This document shows positions 43,719 to 51,297 of a stretch of DNA of 64,000 nt, in pieces (the stretch's first letter is position 1; every line of letters begins with the position of its first letter). Source of the DNA: Phycisphaerae bacterium (GTDB lineage: Bacteria > Planctomycetota > Phycisphaerae > Sedimentisphaerales > Anaerobacaceae). The notes beneath the pieces are model-generated. The model made no database searches. It saw only the letters and a list, made by a program, of their open reading frames with translations, and was not told the DNA's origin. The stretch lies in the NCBI GenBank assembly GCA_030615025.1, contig JAUXAB010000002.1:1-64000 (forward strand), given 5' to 3'. The position numbers and the translations under genes were made by a program.

Positions 43719-44708
43719 TCAAAACTGCTCCAGGAAGCGCAGGTCATTTTCAAAAAACAGGCGAATATCGGTAATGGAGTACTTTCGCATAGCAAGCCGT
43801 TCTATCCCGAATCCGAATGCCCAGCCGGTATATTTTTCGCTGTCTATCCCAACGGCATCAAAAACATTCGGGTCAACCATGCCACAGCCACCCATCTCTA
43901 CCCAGCTTTCTTTGCCGCTTTTATCGGCTAACAACAAATCAACTTCGGCACTCGGCTCGGTGAAGGGGAAAAAGCTCGGCCGAAATCGCCATTTCGTTCC
44001 GGGACCAAAAAAGGCATGAATAAACTGCTCAATGGTGGTTTTCATATCCACCATACTGACACCCTCATCAATAACCAGTGCTTCGAGCTGATGAAACATA
44101 TACATATGTGTTGCATCGACGGTGTCCGGCCGATATACCCGTCCCGGTGCGACGATTCGAATGGGCGGTTTGGTGTGTTCCATAACGCGAATCTGAACCG
44201 GGGACGTATGGCTGCGCAAAAGGGTGTTGTCGTCGATGTAAAAACAATCAAAGGGGTCCCTCGCCGGGTGGTCTGGGCCCATATTCAACGCCACAAAATT
44301 GTGCCACTCGTCTTCAACTTCAGGGCCATAGGCCACAGCGAATCCCATTCGGCCGAATATTTCCAGCAGCTCATTTAAGGTTTGTGTAATAACGTGGGTT
44401 TTGCCTATATTGACAGGTATGCCCGGCAGAGTAACATCTATCAACTCTCGCGTCTGCCCCTGCGATTGCAGCAGAGTCTTTTTTAGCTGCTCAAATGCTG
44501 CGGTAACCTCTTTTTTGATTTTGTTTGCAAGCTGCCCTGCCTGCGGCTTTTGTTCAGGCGGCAACTTCCCTATTCGGCCGAGCATCTGTGTGATTTGACC
44601 TTTTCGACCCAGGTATTTTATGCGGTAATCTTCGAGAGCTGTCGGGTCGGTGACTTTCTTTAGGTCAGCAAGGGCGTCTTTGCCGATTTTTTCGAATTGC
44701 TCAAGCAT
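43719..44708 (-). CDS. pheS: Phenylalanine-tRNA ligase, alpha subunit
   Basis: Charges tRNA-Phe as an alpha2-beta2 enzyme, 329 residues. The N-terminal coiled coil (about 1-90) is followed by the class II core: HVITQTLNELLEIFGRMGF, NMGPDHPARDPFDCFYI, LRSHTSPVQIRVM (motif 2), FHQLEALVIDEGVSMVDMK, RFRPSFFPFTEPSAEVDLL (part of the Phe site) and GWAFGFGIERLAMRKYSI (motif 3). The length is usual. The gene ends the thrS-infC-rpmI-rplT-pheS set; pheT, the usual next gene, is absent and must be elsewhere. Confidence 0.96.
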   Translation of the reverse strand: MLEQFEKIGKDALADLKKVTDPTALEDYRIKYLGRKGQITQMLGRIGKLPPEQKPQAGQLANKIKKEVTAAFEQLKKTLLQSQGQTRELIDVTLPGIPVNIGKTHVITQTLNELLEIFGRMGFAVAYGPEVEDEWHNFVALNMGPDHPARDPFDCFYIDDNTLLRSHTSPVQIRVMEHTKPPIRIVAPGRVYRPDTVDATHMYMFHQLEALVIDEGVSMVDMKTTIEQFIHAFFGPGTKWRFRPSFFPFTEPSAEVDLLLADKSGKESWVEMGGCGMVDPNVFDAVGIDSEKYTGWAFGFGIERLAMRKYSITDIRLFFENDLRFLEQF

Positions 44709-44713
44709 CTGTA

Positions 44714-44753
44714 ATTGGTTAAATGGTTAAATGGTTAATTGGTTGATTGGTTA
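44714..44753. repeat. TTAAATGG-type 8-nt repeat before pheS
   Basis: Five 8-nt units (TTAAATGG, TTAAATGG, TTAATTGG, TTGATTGG-type) just 5' of the pheS start on the minus strand. The unit length is 8, not 7, but the words resemble the arrays at 41382 and 43626. Confidence 0.7.
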
Positions 44754-44777
44754 CCACTCGCCAATCAGCACGAACAC

Positions 44778-44914
44778 GTCATTGCGAGGGAGCGAAGTCC
44801 GCCTATGGCGGAAAGCAATCTCATCAGTTAGGTTTGAGATTGCCACGCCCTCACACCCGCTTGCGCGGGTGCAAGCTTGCCCCTGCAAAAGCAGGGGTTC
44901 GGGCTCGCAATGAC
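44778..44914. repeat. Composite REP-like element, copy A
   Basis: GTCATTGCGAGG at one end and CTCGCAATGAC at the other are inverted. The centre, GCAATCTCATCAGTTAGG, then TTTGAGATTGCC, holds a second inverted pair (CAATCTCA and TGAGATTG). Two GC hairpins lie in the right half (CCCGCTTGCGCGGG and CCCCTGCAAAAGCAGGGG). The central words are shared with copy B at 46631. It lies between rplT and pheS. Just after it, TGACAC AAA GTGTCA with a T-run (44911-44937) could terminate + strand transcription. Confidence 0.88.
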
Positions 44915-44989
44915 ACAAAGTGTCATTTTTGTTTTTTTCTTTACGTTCTCCGTGGTTAATTTTTTGTAATTTTTTCTATCACCTATCCT

Positions 44990-45358
44990 CTACGAGCTAT
45001 CCGCTATTCCTTGCAGTCCTGCAGCTTCAACGATAGCATCAAAGCCCTCTGGGTCGGCAATAGCGATTTCGCTCAGCATTTTTCGGTTCAATCCAATGTT
45101 GGCTTTTTTGCAGCCGTTGATAAACTCGCTGTATTTTATGCCTCGCTGCCGGCAGGCTGCGCTTAGGCGTATAATCCAGAGACCTCGGAAGTCGCGTTTT
45201 CGGCGTTTGCGGTCAATCCGAGCGTTGACGGCTGCACGCACGACTGCTTCCTTGGCCTGGCGATACAGGCGACCTCTGGAGCCGTGATACCCTTTTACTG
45301 CTTTGAGGACTCGTTTCTTTGCCTGGTGTCTTGTAGCACCTTTTCTAACTCTCGGCAT
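44990..45358 (-). CDS. rplT: Large ribosomal subunit protein bL20
   Basis: A ribosomal protein of 122 residues needed for early 50S assembly. PRVRKGATRHQAKKRVLKAVKG, SRGRLYRQAKEAVVRAA, RKRDFRGLWIIRLSAACRQ and YSEFINGCKKANIGLNRKMLSEIA follow the bL20 pattern from end to end. The frame extends 22 residues upstream of MPRVRKG, but the family starts here, so the start is 45358. In many bacteria bL20 also represses its own operon through an mRNA pseudoknot; I see no clear site but the rpmI leader is long enough for one. Confidence 0.97.
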   Translation of the reverse strand: MPRVRKGATRHQAKKRVLKAVKGYHGSRGRLYRQAKEAVVRAAVNARIDRKRRKRDFRGLWIIRLSAACRQRGIKYSEFINGCKKANIGLNRKMLSEIAIADPEGFDAIVEAAGLQGIADSS

Positions 45359-45474
45359 CTTTGCTGACCCGCTTTCCTTTGAGAATTTTCGATTCTTTAA
45401 ACTTGCCGGCGGCAGATGATTCAAAGCCGACAGGCAAGCATTAAGTTGTTAAAACGGTTTCATATATTTGGTAT

Positions 45475-45669
45475 CTATTTGCTGAGTTTGGCCTTGATTG
45501 ATTTACCGGGTGCACCGGTTACGACAGCGGAACCGCTTATCCGTCTTCGGCGTTTAGCGTTTTTGCCGCTCATAAGGTGACTGCCGCCACAGCGCTTGCG
45601 CTTGACCTTGCCGCCGGCGGTGATTTTGACTCTTTTGCTCAACCCCTTATGGGTTTTCTGTTTCGGCAT
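45475..45669 (-). CDS. rpmI: Large ribosomal subunit protein bL35
   Basis: A 64-residue basic ribosomal protein. PKQKTHKGLSKRVKITAGGKVKR, then SHLMSGKNAKRRR, fits bL35 along its length, including the KTHKG and the R-rich middle. AAGGA lies 9 bp before the ATG. It is the first of the rpmI-rplT pair, with a promoter candidate in the 387-bp gap upstream. Confidence 0.96.
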   Translation of the reverse strand: MPKQKTHKGLSKRVKITAGGKVKRKRCGGSHLMSGKNAKRRRRISGSAVVTGAPGKSIKAKLSK

Positions 45670-45725
45670 TTAGCTAATTCCTTCAAAATAATCTATCTAA
45701 GACAATCGGAAAATATAAAAATGGT

Positions 45726-45754
45726 AATTTACGCTATTTGCAACTATTGGTCAA
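45726..45754 (-). promoter_or_regulatory. Promoter candidate for rpmI-rplT
   Basis: On the minus strand TTGACC (45754-45749), 17 bp, TAAATT (45731-45726). The -35 matches 5 of 6 positions, the -10 matches 4. It lies 57 bp before the rpmI start, after the terminator-like hairpin that follows infC. Confidence 0.45.
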
Positions 45755-45784
45755 TACTATAGGCGCAAATTCTCTGAAAAATTG

Positions 45785-45810
45785 AAAAATAAGCCTGCGG
45801 TTTTCGGCTT
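45785..45810 (-). terminator. Weak terminator-like hairpin after infC
   Basis: On the minus strand AAGCC and GGCTT pair around a 10-nt loop, followed by ATTTTT. The stem is only 5 bp. Its position before a promoter candidate supports a break between infC and rpmI. Confidence 0.3.
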
Positions 45811-45894
45811 AAATTCCGCTAAGTTATAAGTGCATAAGCACATAAGGCGTGACTGACGTACGCTATGGCGGACGTTATCTCCGCAATACGCTTC

Positions 45895-46026
45895 ACCCCG
45901 TTAGAAATTTCCCCTTTTTACCCCGTTAGAAGTTGGCGATTCACTTCTAACGGGGTTTGTATCATATTATTCCTCGTTATAGAATTTGGGTTCCCGCCAA
46001 GCGGGGTCCCTCTAACGGGGTTCACG
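45895..46026. repeat. CCCCGTTAGAA palindromic element, nested intergenic copy
   Basis: A 37-bp palindrome (ACCCCGTTAGAAGT at 45920-45933, ACTTCTAACGGGGT at 45943-45956) lies inside a larger, less perfect pair, CACCCCGTTAGAAATTT at 45894-45910 and TCTAACGGGGTTCA at 46011-46024. The rest of the 387-bp infC-rpmI gap is AT-rich text with a GCATAAGCACATAAG stretch; I see no gene in it. Confidence 0.85.
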
Positions 46027-46056
46027 AGATACAATTCACGATTCACCAGAAACCAA

Positions 46057-46572
46057 TTATTTAGGCACAAGCAATAAAGTCATACGCTTTCCAGCCATCC
46101 TGCTTGGCCGTTCGATTTTCGCCAGATCTTCCATCGATTGAGTAATTTCCTCGAATATCGTATAGCCCTGGTCCCGGTGCAGCATCTGGCGTCCGCGGAA
46201 GAACATTGTGAATTGTACCTTGTGGCCTTTTTCCAGAAACTCACGGGCGTGATTGAGCTTGATATCCAGGTCGTGTTTGTCGGTTTCAGGCCTGAGTCTG
46301 ATTTCCTTCAGCGTTGTAGCGTGGTGCTCGTGTTTTTTATGAGCGTCGCGAATCCTGCGTTTCTGCTGATACTGCCACTTGCCGTAATCCATTATCCGGC
46401 AAACCGGAGGGTCGCTGGTGGGCGCGACTTCGACAAGGTCTAAGCCGGCGCTGCGTGCCCTGCTCATTGCCTCATTTCTGGCCACGATTCCTATTTGATT
46501 GTTTGATTCGTCGATTAGCCGAATTGTCTCAGCCTTTATCCCTCCATTAACCTTTAATCCTCGTTTACTGAT
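46057..46572 (-). CDS. infC: Translation initiation factor IF-3, with a probable ATC start codon
   Basis: Binds the 30S subunit and checks the start codon. GLDLVEVAPTSDPPVCRIMDYGKW, KKHEHHATTLKEIRLRPETDKHDLDIKL and VQFTMFFRGRQMLH are the standard IF-3 core. A GTG at 46485 gives only 142 residues and cuts the conserved N-terminus. The same frame continues upstream with NGGIKAETIRLIDESNNQIG, matching the family's INEEIRA-x-EVRLI-x-x-x-GEQLG, back to SKRGLKV. No ATG, GTG or TTG lies there, but an ATC at 46572 follows AAGGTGG by 6 bp. That gives 171 residues, the usual length. Rare starts (AUU) in infC are known from enterobacteria and serve self-repression. Confidence 0.85.
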   Translation of the reverse strand: MSKRGLKVNGGIKAETIRLIDESNNQIGIVARNEAMSRARSAGLDLVEVAPTSDPPVCRIMDYGKWQYQQKRRIRDAHKKHEHHATTLKEIRLRPETDKHDLDIKLNHAREFLEKGHKVQFTMFFRGRQMLHRDQGYTIFEEITQSMEDLAKIERPSRMAGKRMTLLLVPK

Positions 46573-46594
46573 TGTGCACCACCTTACCTTTCTA

Positions 46595-46622
46595 ATTGAC
46601 TATTTTCTATTGACTATTTTTT
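46595..46622. repeat. ATTGACT-type heptamer array before infC
   Basis: ATTGACT, ATTTTCT, ATTGACT, ATTTTTT-like units in 7-nt phase, just upstream of the infC start on the minus strand. The same heptamer occurs at 11594. Confidence 0.65.
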
Positions 46623-46630
46623 CAACTTTA

Positions 46631-46756
46631 TGTCATTGCGAGGTAGCGAAGCGACCGAAGTCCGCCGATGTCCGGCCAAAGACTGACCGGATGACACACA
46701 ATCTCATCGGTTAGGTTTGAGATTGCTTCGGCTAACTTCGTTAGCCTCGCAATGAC
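46631..46756. repeat. Composite REP-like element, copy B
   Basis: TGTCATTGCGAGG and CCTCGCAATGACA form perfect inverted ends. The centre CAATCTCATCGGTTAGG, then TTTGAGATTGC, is the same as in copy A, with one base changed. It lies between infC and thrS. The flanking arms differ from copy A. Confidence 0.9.
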
Positions 46757-46775
46757 AAAAAACATTTTAGGCACT

Positions 46776-48692
46776 TTATAACGCTAAATCTATTTTTTTA
46801 TCGGCAATTTTCTGTTTTGCCATTTCTAAAAACCCCTCAATCTCCATTGTTTTGGTTTCTTTATTTCCTCGGATTCTTACATTGACGGTATTGGACTGAG
46901 CCTCTTTAGGCCCGACTACCAACATATAGGGGAGCTTTTCGCTGTAAGCTTTGGCAATTTTAGCATTTATTTTTTCGTCCGTTAAATCACAACTGCAGCG
47001 AAGCTGCGCGTCTTTGAGCTTCTGATGAACAACTTTCGCATAATCATTTGTTTTTTCACTTATCGTCAGAACTCTAACCTGCTGCGGCGAAAGCCATAGA
47101 GGCAAACTTCCGGCATAGTGTTCTATAAGAATGCCGATAAAGCGCTCGAGAGACCCCAGAACCGCCCTGTGAATCATAACCGGCGGCTTTTCGGTGTTAT
47201 CTTTGTCGGTATAGACCAGGCCGAAACGCTGCGGCATAGAAAAATCCAGTTGAATTGTACCTAATTGCCACGACCTTTTCAGGCAATCTTTTATGTGAAA
47301 ATCTATCTTCGGCCCGTAAAATGCGCCATCGCCTTCGTTGATTTTATATTCAATATCTTTGTATTCCAGCGCGTTCTTGAGGGCGTTCGTAGCAGTGGCC
47401 CAAATCTCGTCCGAGCCTATATGTTTTTCGGGTTTGGTGGACAGCTCAATGTGGGAATCTTCAAACCCGAAGGCTTTATATATCTCCAGGGTGAGGTCAA
47501 TGACGCCTATTATTTCAGACTCTATCTGCTCGGGGGTGCAGAAGATATGGGCATCGTCCTGGGTGAACTGTCTTACCCTGAAAAGACCGTGCATAACACC
47601 ACTGGCCTCGTGTCGATGCACCAGGCCAAGCTCGGCAACCCGCATCGGAAATTCGCGATATGAATGCTGCCGGGTTTTATAAATCAAGCATCCGCCGGGA
47701 CAGTTCATCGGCTTTATCGCATAGCTGACATCGTCGAAATTGGTAAAGTACATATTCTCTTTGTAATTGTCCCAATGGCCGCTCTTGTGCCAAAGCTCTT
47801 CATTGAGAATAATCGGTGTCTGGATTTCCTGATAACCGTATTTATTGTGAACACCTCGCCAGAAGTCCACTATGGCGTTCCAGATAATCATTCCTTTGGC
47901 GTGGATAAATGCAAAGCCGGGTCCAGCCTCGTTGAAACTAAATAAATCCAATTGTTTGCCTAACACTCTGTGGTCGCGTTTCTTTGCTTCCTGCAATCTT
48001 GATAGATACTCATCAAGGTCTTTTTTGGTTGGCCATGCGGTGCCGTAGACCCGCTGGAGCATTTTTTGCGTAGGATCGCCGTGCCAATAGGCGCCGGCTA
48101 CGGACATAACCTTAAAACTTCCTGCTTTGCCGGTGCTTGGCAAATGCGGGCCGCGGCACAAATCCTCGAAGCCGTCTCCGCTCGAATAAAAACTAATGAT
48201 ATCACTGTCAGCCCGGTTTACATTGTCGATTTTATATTTATCACCGGCCAGCTTGTTCAGGGCCTCGGCTTTGCTCATTTGCTTGCGAATAAATGGTTTG
48301 TCTGTCTTGACAATTTCGCGCATTTTTTCTTCTATGCGTTGGAAGTCGTCCGGCCGAATCGCCTCATCAAGGTCAATGTCATAGTAAAATCCATCCTCAA
48401 TAGTTGGGCCATAGACCAGCTTTGTGTCCGGCCAAATGGTGCATATCGCCTCAGCCATTATGTGCGCGCAGCTATGGCGCATTATTTTAAGACCTTCATC
48501 ATCTTTGAGGGTGATGATTTTGACTGTTGCGCCGGCTGTAATAGGCGCGGATAAATCTACCAATTGCCCGTTTAGTTTCGCTGCAACGGCTGCTTTCGCG
48601 AGTCCGGCCCCAATTCGTTCTGCCAATTCTTTTGCAGCTGTACCGTCGCTAATCTCTAATGTGCTGCCGTCAGGCAGTGTTACTTTTGCCAT
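46776..48692 (-). CDS. thrS: Threonine-tRNA ligase
   Basis: Charges tRNA-Thr; 638 residues. The TGS domain (about 1-62: AKVTLPDGSTLEISDGTAAKELA), the editing domain (about 70-225, with RHSCAHIMAEAI) and the class II core follow (FKVMSVAGAYWHGD leads into it). The zinc-site words are KPMNCPGGCLIY and LGLVHRHEASGVMHGLFRVRQF (motif 2, with HRHE), and PVMIHRAVLGSLERFIGILIEHYAG is motif 3. The anticodon domain closes the protein. I start at 48692; the frame extends to 48713 without family support. It heads the translation operon. Confidence 0.97.
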   Translation of the reverse strand: MAKVTLPDGSTLEISDGTAAKELAERIGAGLAKAAVAAKLNGQLVDLSAPITAGATVKIITLKDDEGLKIMRHSCAHIMAEAICTIWPDTKLVYGPTIEDGFYYDIDLDEAIRPDDFQRIEEKMREIVKTDKPFIRKQMSKAEALNKLAGDKYKIDNVNRADSDIISFYSSGDGFEDLCRGPHLPSTGKAGSFKVMSVAGAYWHGDPTQKMLQRVYGTAWPTKKDLDEYLSRLQEAKKRDHRVLGKQLDLFSFNEAGPGFAFIHAKGMIIWNAIVDFWRGVHNKYGYQEIQTPIILNEELWHKSGHWDNYKENMYFTNFDDVSYAIKPMNCPGGCLIYKTRQHSYREFPMRVAELGLVHRHEASGVMHGLFRVRQFTQDDAHIFCTPEQIESEIIGVIDLTLEIYKAFGFEDSHIELSTKPEKHIGSDEIWATATNALKNALEYKDIEYKINEGDGAFYGPKIDFHIKDCLKRSWQLGTIQLDFSMPQRFGLVYTDKDNTEKPPVMIHRAVLGSLERFIGILIEHYAGSLPLWLSPQQVRVLTISEKTNDYAKVVHQKLKDAQLRCSCDLTDEKINAKIAKAYSEKLPYMLVVGPKEAQSNTVNVRIRGNKETKTMEIEGFLEMAKQKIADKKIDLAL

Positions 48693-48798
48693 AAATCTAT
48701 CCGCTACTACCAAGCCTTTCTGTTTGTGTATGAAGAAAGCTACTCAAACGAAATCGTCATCCCGATGCGGTCAATCGGGATTTGAATTAAACGGCATT

Positions 48799-48827
48799 AT
48801 TTTAACCCAGGTGACCGGCTCCGTCAA
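48799..48827 (-). promoter_or_regulatory. Sigma-70-type promoter for thrS
   Basis: On the minus strand TTGACG (48827-48822), 17 bp, TAAAAT (48804-48799), 5 of 6 positions in each box. The transcript would have a leader of about 100 nt holding a hairpin (TCCCGAT, 7-nt loop, ATCGGGA, at 48763-48783). No T-box or threonyl-tRNA-like operator is evident. Confidence 0.65.
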
Positions 48828-48852
48828 CATAATTTATCGCCTGATTTGGCTG

Positions 48853-48881
48853 TTGCCGTATACTGCTTTTCCCGATATAAT
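48853..48881 (+). promoter_or_regulatory. Sigma-70-type promoter for the GspE-type gene
   Basis: TTGCCG (48853-48858), 17 bp, TATAAT (48876-48881): a perfect -10 and 4 of 6 in the -35. It lies inside the longest open frame, so the translation start must be the downstream ATG at 48918. It is divergent from the thrS promoter. Confidence 0.6.
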
Positions 48882-48917
48882 ACAATAGTTTCCAGTATTT
48901 GTCATCTCGGTAATTAT

Positions 48918-50531
48918 ATGGAAACATTGGCTTGTATAAAATGTTTTCCAGCAGGTTGGTCCTGCGTGCTTCTGGCAGGGGCAAGTACAGCCTCGCCCAC
49001 AGAATCATTGTCTTTCAATCCGATTAAACTTGTCGTGCTTTGCGGGTGGGTGTATCTGTGCCTTTACTTTGTTCAGCGCGTACAGTTCAGCCTGTTAGTG
49101 CCGAAGAAATATAAAACAATAGCCAAAATTGCTGCGCTTTTTGTGGGGCCGGTACTGTTTTTTGTGCTGCTGATAGTGGATATTGGCCGCCAAATCTCCA
49201 CCGAGCGTCACCGAAGCGTCTTCGAAATAATAAAGCAGCAGCTACAAAACGCCTTTGCAGGTAGAAGCTCTTCAGGTTTTATTAGTTCCAGAAAGGAACC
49301 GACGATAAGACTGCTTGACTCGTCGGGCACCGAGCTTAAACAGATATACGGCCACGGCAAAAGCAAGCGGGGGGACCGCCACGTTCTTGACTTAACTGAG
49401 CGAATTATCTGGGACGCTCTCCAGCAGCAGGCCAGCGACATTCTTATCGACCCGAAGGACAACTCAATCTACACAATCAGGTTTCGGGTGGATGGTGTAC
49501 TGCGAACAGTTGAGCAGCTCGATGCCGGCAAATGCCAGGCGGTTATAAACAGCATCAAGGCCGTCTCCAATATGGACATTTCGGAAAAACGAAGGCCCCA
49601 GGACGGCGCTTTTGTAACAAAAACTGCGGATGGCACAGCCTCCTTTAGAGTCGCAAGTGCCGGCACCGTGAACGGCGAAAAGTTGTCGATAAGGGTACTC
49701 AGCCAAAAAGCCGGTATGTATACACTCGACAATATAGGATTGTCGGACAAACAGCGGTCGATTATCAAAGACGCAATTATCAAGCCGTCCGGTATGATAC
49801 TTATGTGCGGACCTACCGGAAGCGGTAAGACCACAAGCTTGTATGCGATGCTCAATGAGATAGACCTTTATACACGCAATGTTATTACGGTAGAAGACCC
49901 TATCGAATGTGTGCTGCCGAACGCCAGCCAGATAGAAGTGAATCCCAAGGCCGGTATTACTTTTGCAAAATCTCTGCGCAGTATCTTAAGACAGGACCCC
50001 GATGTTATCAGTGTGGGCGAAATACGTGATGAGGAAACCGCCAGCATTGCGCTTCGAGCGTCGCAAACCGGCCATCTTGTCTTCGCAACAATACACAGTT
50101 ACAGCAATGAATCAGCAATGGTTCGGCTGCTGGATTTGGGGGTGACAGCCGTGCTGTTATCATCGGGCCTGGACCTTGTCATTTCTCAGCGATTGCTTCG
50201 CCGACTTTGCACCGACTGCAAGAAACCGGCGCGGCTTACTCAAAGCCAAATCGACGATTTCCGCAGAAAAAGGATAGACTACAAGAACCTCTTCCACGCC
50301 GGCGGATGCGAAAGGTGCCATAAAACAGGCTACCGTAGAAGGACGGCAATTTTCGATATGATTGTCGTCGATAACGAATTAAAGGCCAGTATTGTCAGCA
50401 GCGACTCGTGGATAACCGAGTTGAGAAAAGCAGGCGACGAACAGGGAAAATCCAATCTGCGAAAACAAGGACTGAAAATGGTGCTGTCCGGGGTAACAAG
50501 TCTCGAAGAGCTAAAGAGAGTTGTAGGATAA
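48918..50531 (+). CDS. GspE/PilB-family secretion ATPase with N-terminal membrane anchor
   Basis: A 537-residue ATPase that powers a type II secretion or type IV pilus-like assembly. In place of the usual soluble N-terminal GspE domain there are two or three hydrophobic segments (LVVLCGWVYLCLYFVQ and IAALFVGPVLFFVLLIVDIG). The second half is standard: DILIDPKDNSIYTIRFRVDG, the Walker A GPTGSGKTT, VEDPIE, Walker B DPDVISVGEIRDEET, ATIHSYSN (His box), and the zinc pairs CTDC and CERC. The start is the ATG at 48918, 37 bp after a -10 box. No gspF, gspD or pilin gene is adjacent; the only partner is the small membrane protein 6 bp downstream. Confidence 0.85.
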   Translation: METLACIKCFPAGWSCVLLAGASTASPTESLSFNPIKLVVLCGWVYLCLYFVQRVQFSLLVPKKYKTIAKIAALFVGPVLFFVLLIVDIGRQISTERHRSVFEIIKQQLQNAFAGRSSSGFISSRKEPTIRLLDSSGTELKQIYGHGKSKRGDRHVLDLTERIIWDALQQQASDILIDPKDNSIYTIRFRVDGVLRTVEQLDAGKCQAVINSIKAVSNMDISEKRRPQDGAFVTKTADGTASFRVASAGTVNGEKLSIRVLSQKAGMYTLDNIGLSDKQRSIIKDAIIKPSGMILMCGPTGSGKTTSLYAMLNEIDLYTRNVITVEDPIECVLPNASQIEVNPKAGITFAKSLRSILRQDPDVISVGEIRDEETASIALRASQTGHLVFATIHSYSNESAMVRLLDLGVTAVLLSSGLDLVISQRLLRRLCTDCKKPARLTQSQIDDFRRKRIDYKNLFHAGGCERCHKTGYRRRTAIFDMIVVDNELKASIVSSDSWITELRKAGDEQGKSNLRKQGLKMVLSGVTSLEELKRVVG

Positions 50532-50537
50532 GAACTT

Positions 50538-51140
50538 ATGGTATTCTGGATAGGGATATTAATCGGCTGCCTTTTCGCGTGGCTGGCCGTCAAAATGGGC
50601 TTCTATGAGACCTGGGTTCTGCTGTTCAATATCGTAATCGCAGTCTATTTAGCGGTTTTCCTGGGGCCGGTTATTGCAAATATTGTCCCTATCGGCCGCG
50701 ATACGCCATATAACAACGCCATGTGTATGATAGCTGTTGGGATAGGCGGCTTTTTGATTTTGCACGGCATATCCTACACACTGTTTACAGGGCAATTCAG
50801 CGTCCCATTTACAAAAACATTTGATACCCTTGTCGCGGGCTTTTTCGGCTTTGTAACCGGATTTCTCGTCTGGGTTTTTTTGAGTTTGTTAATCTGCATA
50901 ACGCCGGTTTCTCAAAATACCTTCGTAAAGGAAATTGATTTCGCCAGCCAGTTTAAGCAAACCGGCGTACCGGTAATCTCCTGGTGGTGCAATTTGGTTA
51001 ATTCGATAGTGTCCTCTGAGGATAGTACGGTGACCAGCGAACAGGTTATTAGTGCGTTACTAAAAAACGCCGAACCGGAAGCACCGGGCAGAACGCCCGA
51101 ACAGACCGAGCCGAACAGCCTACCACCCCTGATGATATAA
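50538..51140 (+). CDS. CvpA-like membrane protein
   Basis: A 200-residue inner-membrane protein with four hydrophobic stretches (FWIGILIGCLFAWLAV, VLLFNIVIAVYLAVFLGPVIA, MCMIAVGIGGFLILHGISY, LVAGFFGFVTGFLVWVFLSL) and a hydrophilic C-terminal tail from about 155 rich in Glu, Pro and Thr. The layout resembles the CvpA/colicin V production family, known for membrane proteins of unclear function. It starts 6 bp after the ATPase stop and is surely cotranscribed. The tail could face the periplasm or cytoplasm. Confidence 0.6.
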   Translation: MVFWIGILIGCLFAWLAVKMGFYETWVLLFNIVIAVYLAVFLGPVIANIVPIGRDTPYNNAMCMIAVGIGGFLILHGISYTLFTGQFSVPFTKTFDTLVAGFFGFVTGFLVWVFLSLLICITPVSQNTFVKEIDFASQFKQTGVPVISWWCNLVNSIVSSEDSTVTSEQVISALLKNAEPEAPGRTPEQTEPNSLPPLMI

Positions 51141-51297
51141 AAACCACCCCCTCTAAAGACCCAAACACCAAGATCAACGATTCCATTCCTATTTGAGCCT
51201 TAAAATCGGTTTGACAGCTCCAACCAATTATGTTACCTTATCAGCGTTAAATTTCGGCTGAGAGCCAAAAAAAACTAAAATCAAAAAGGTTAAAACA

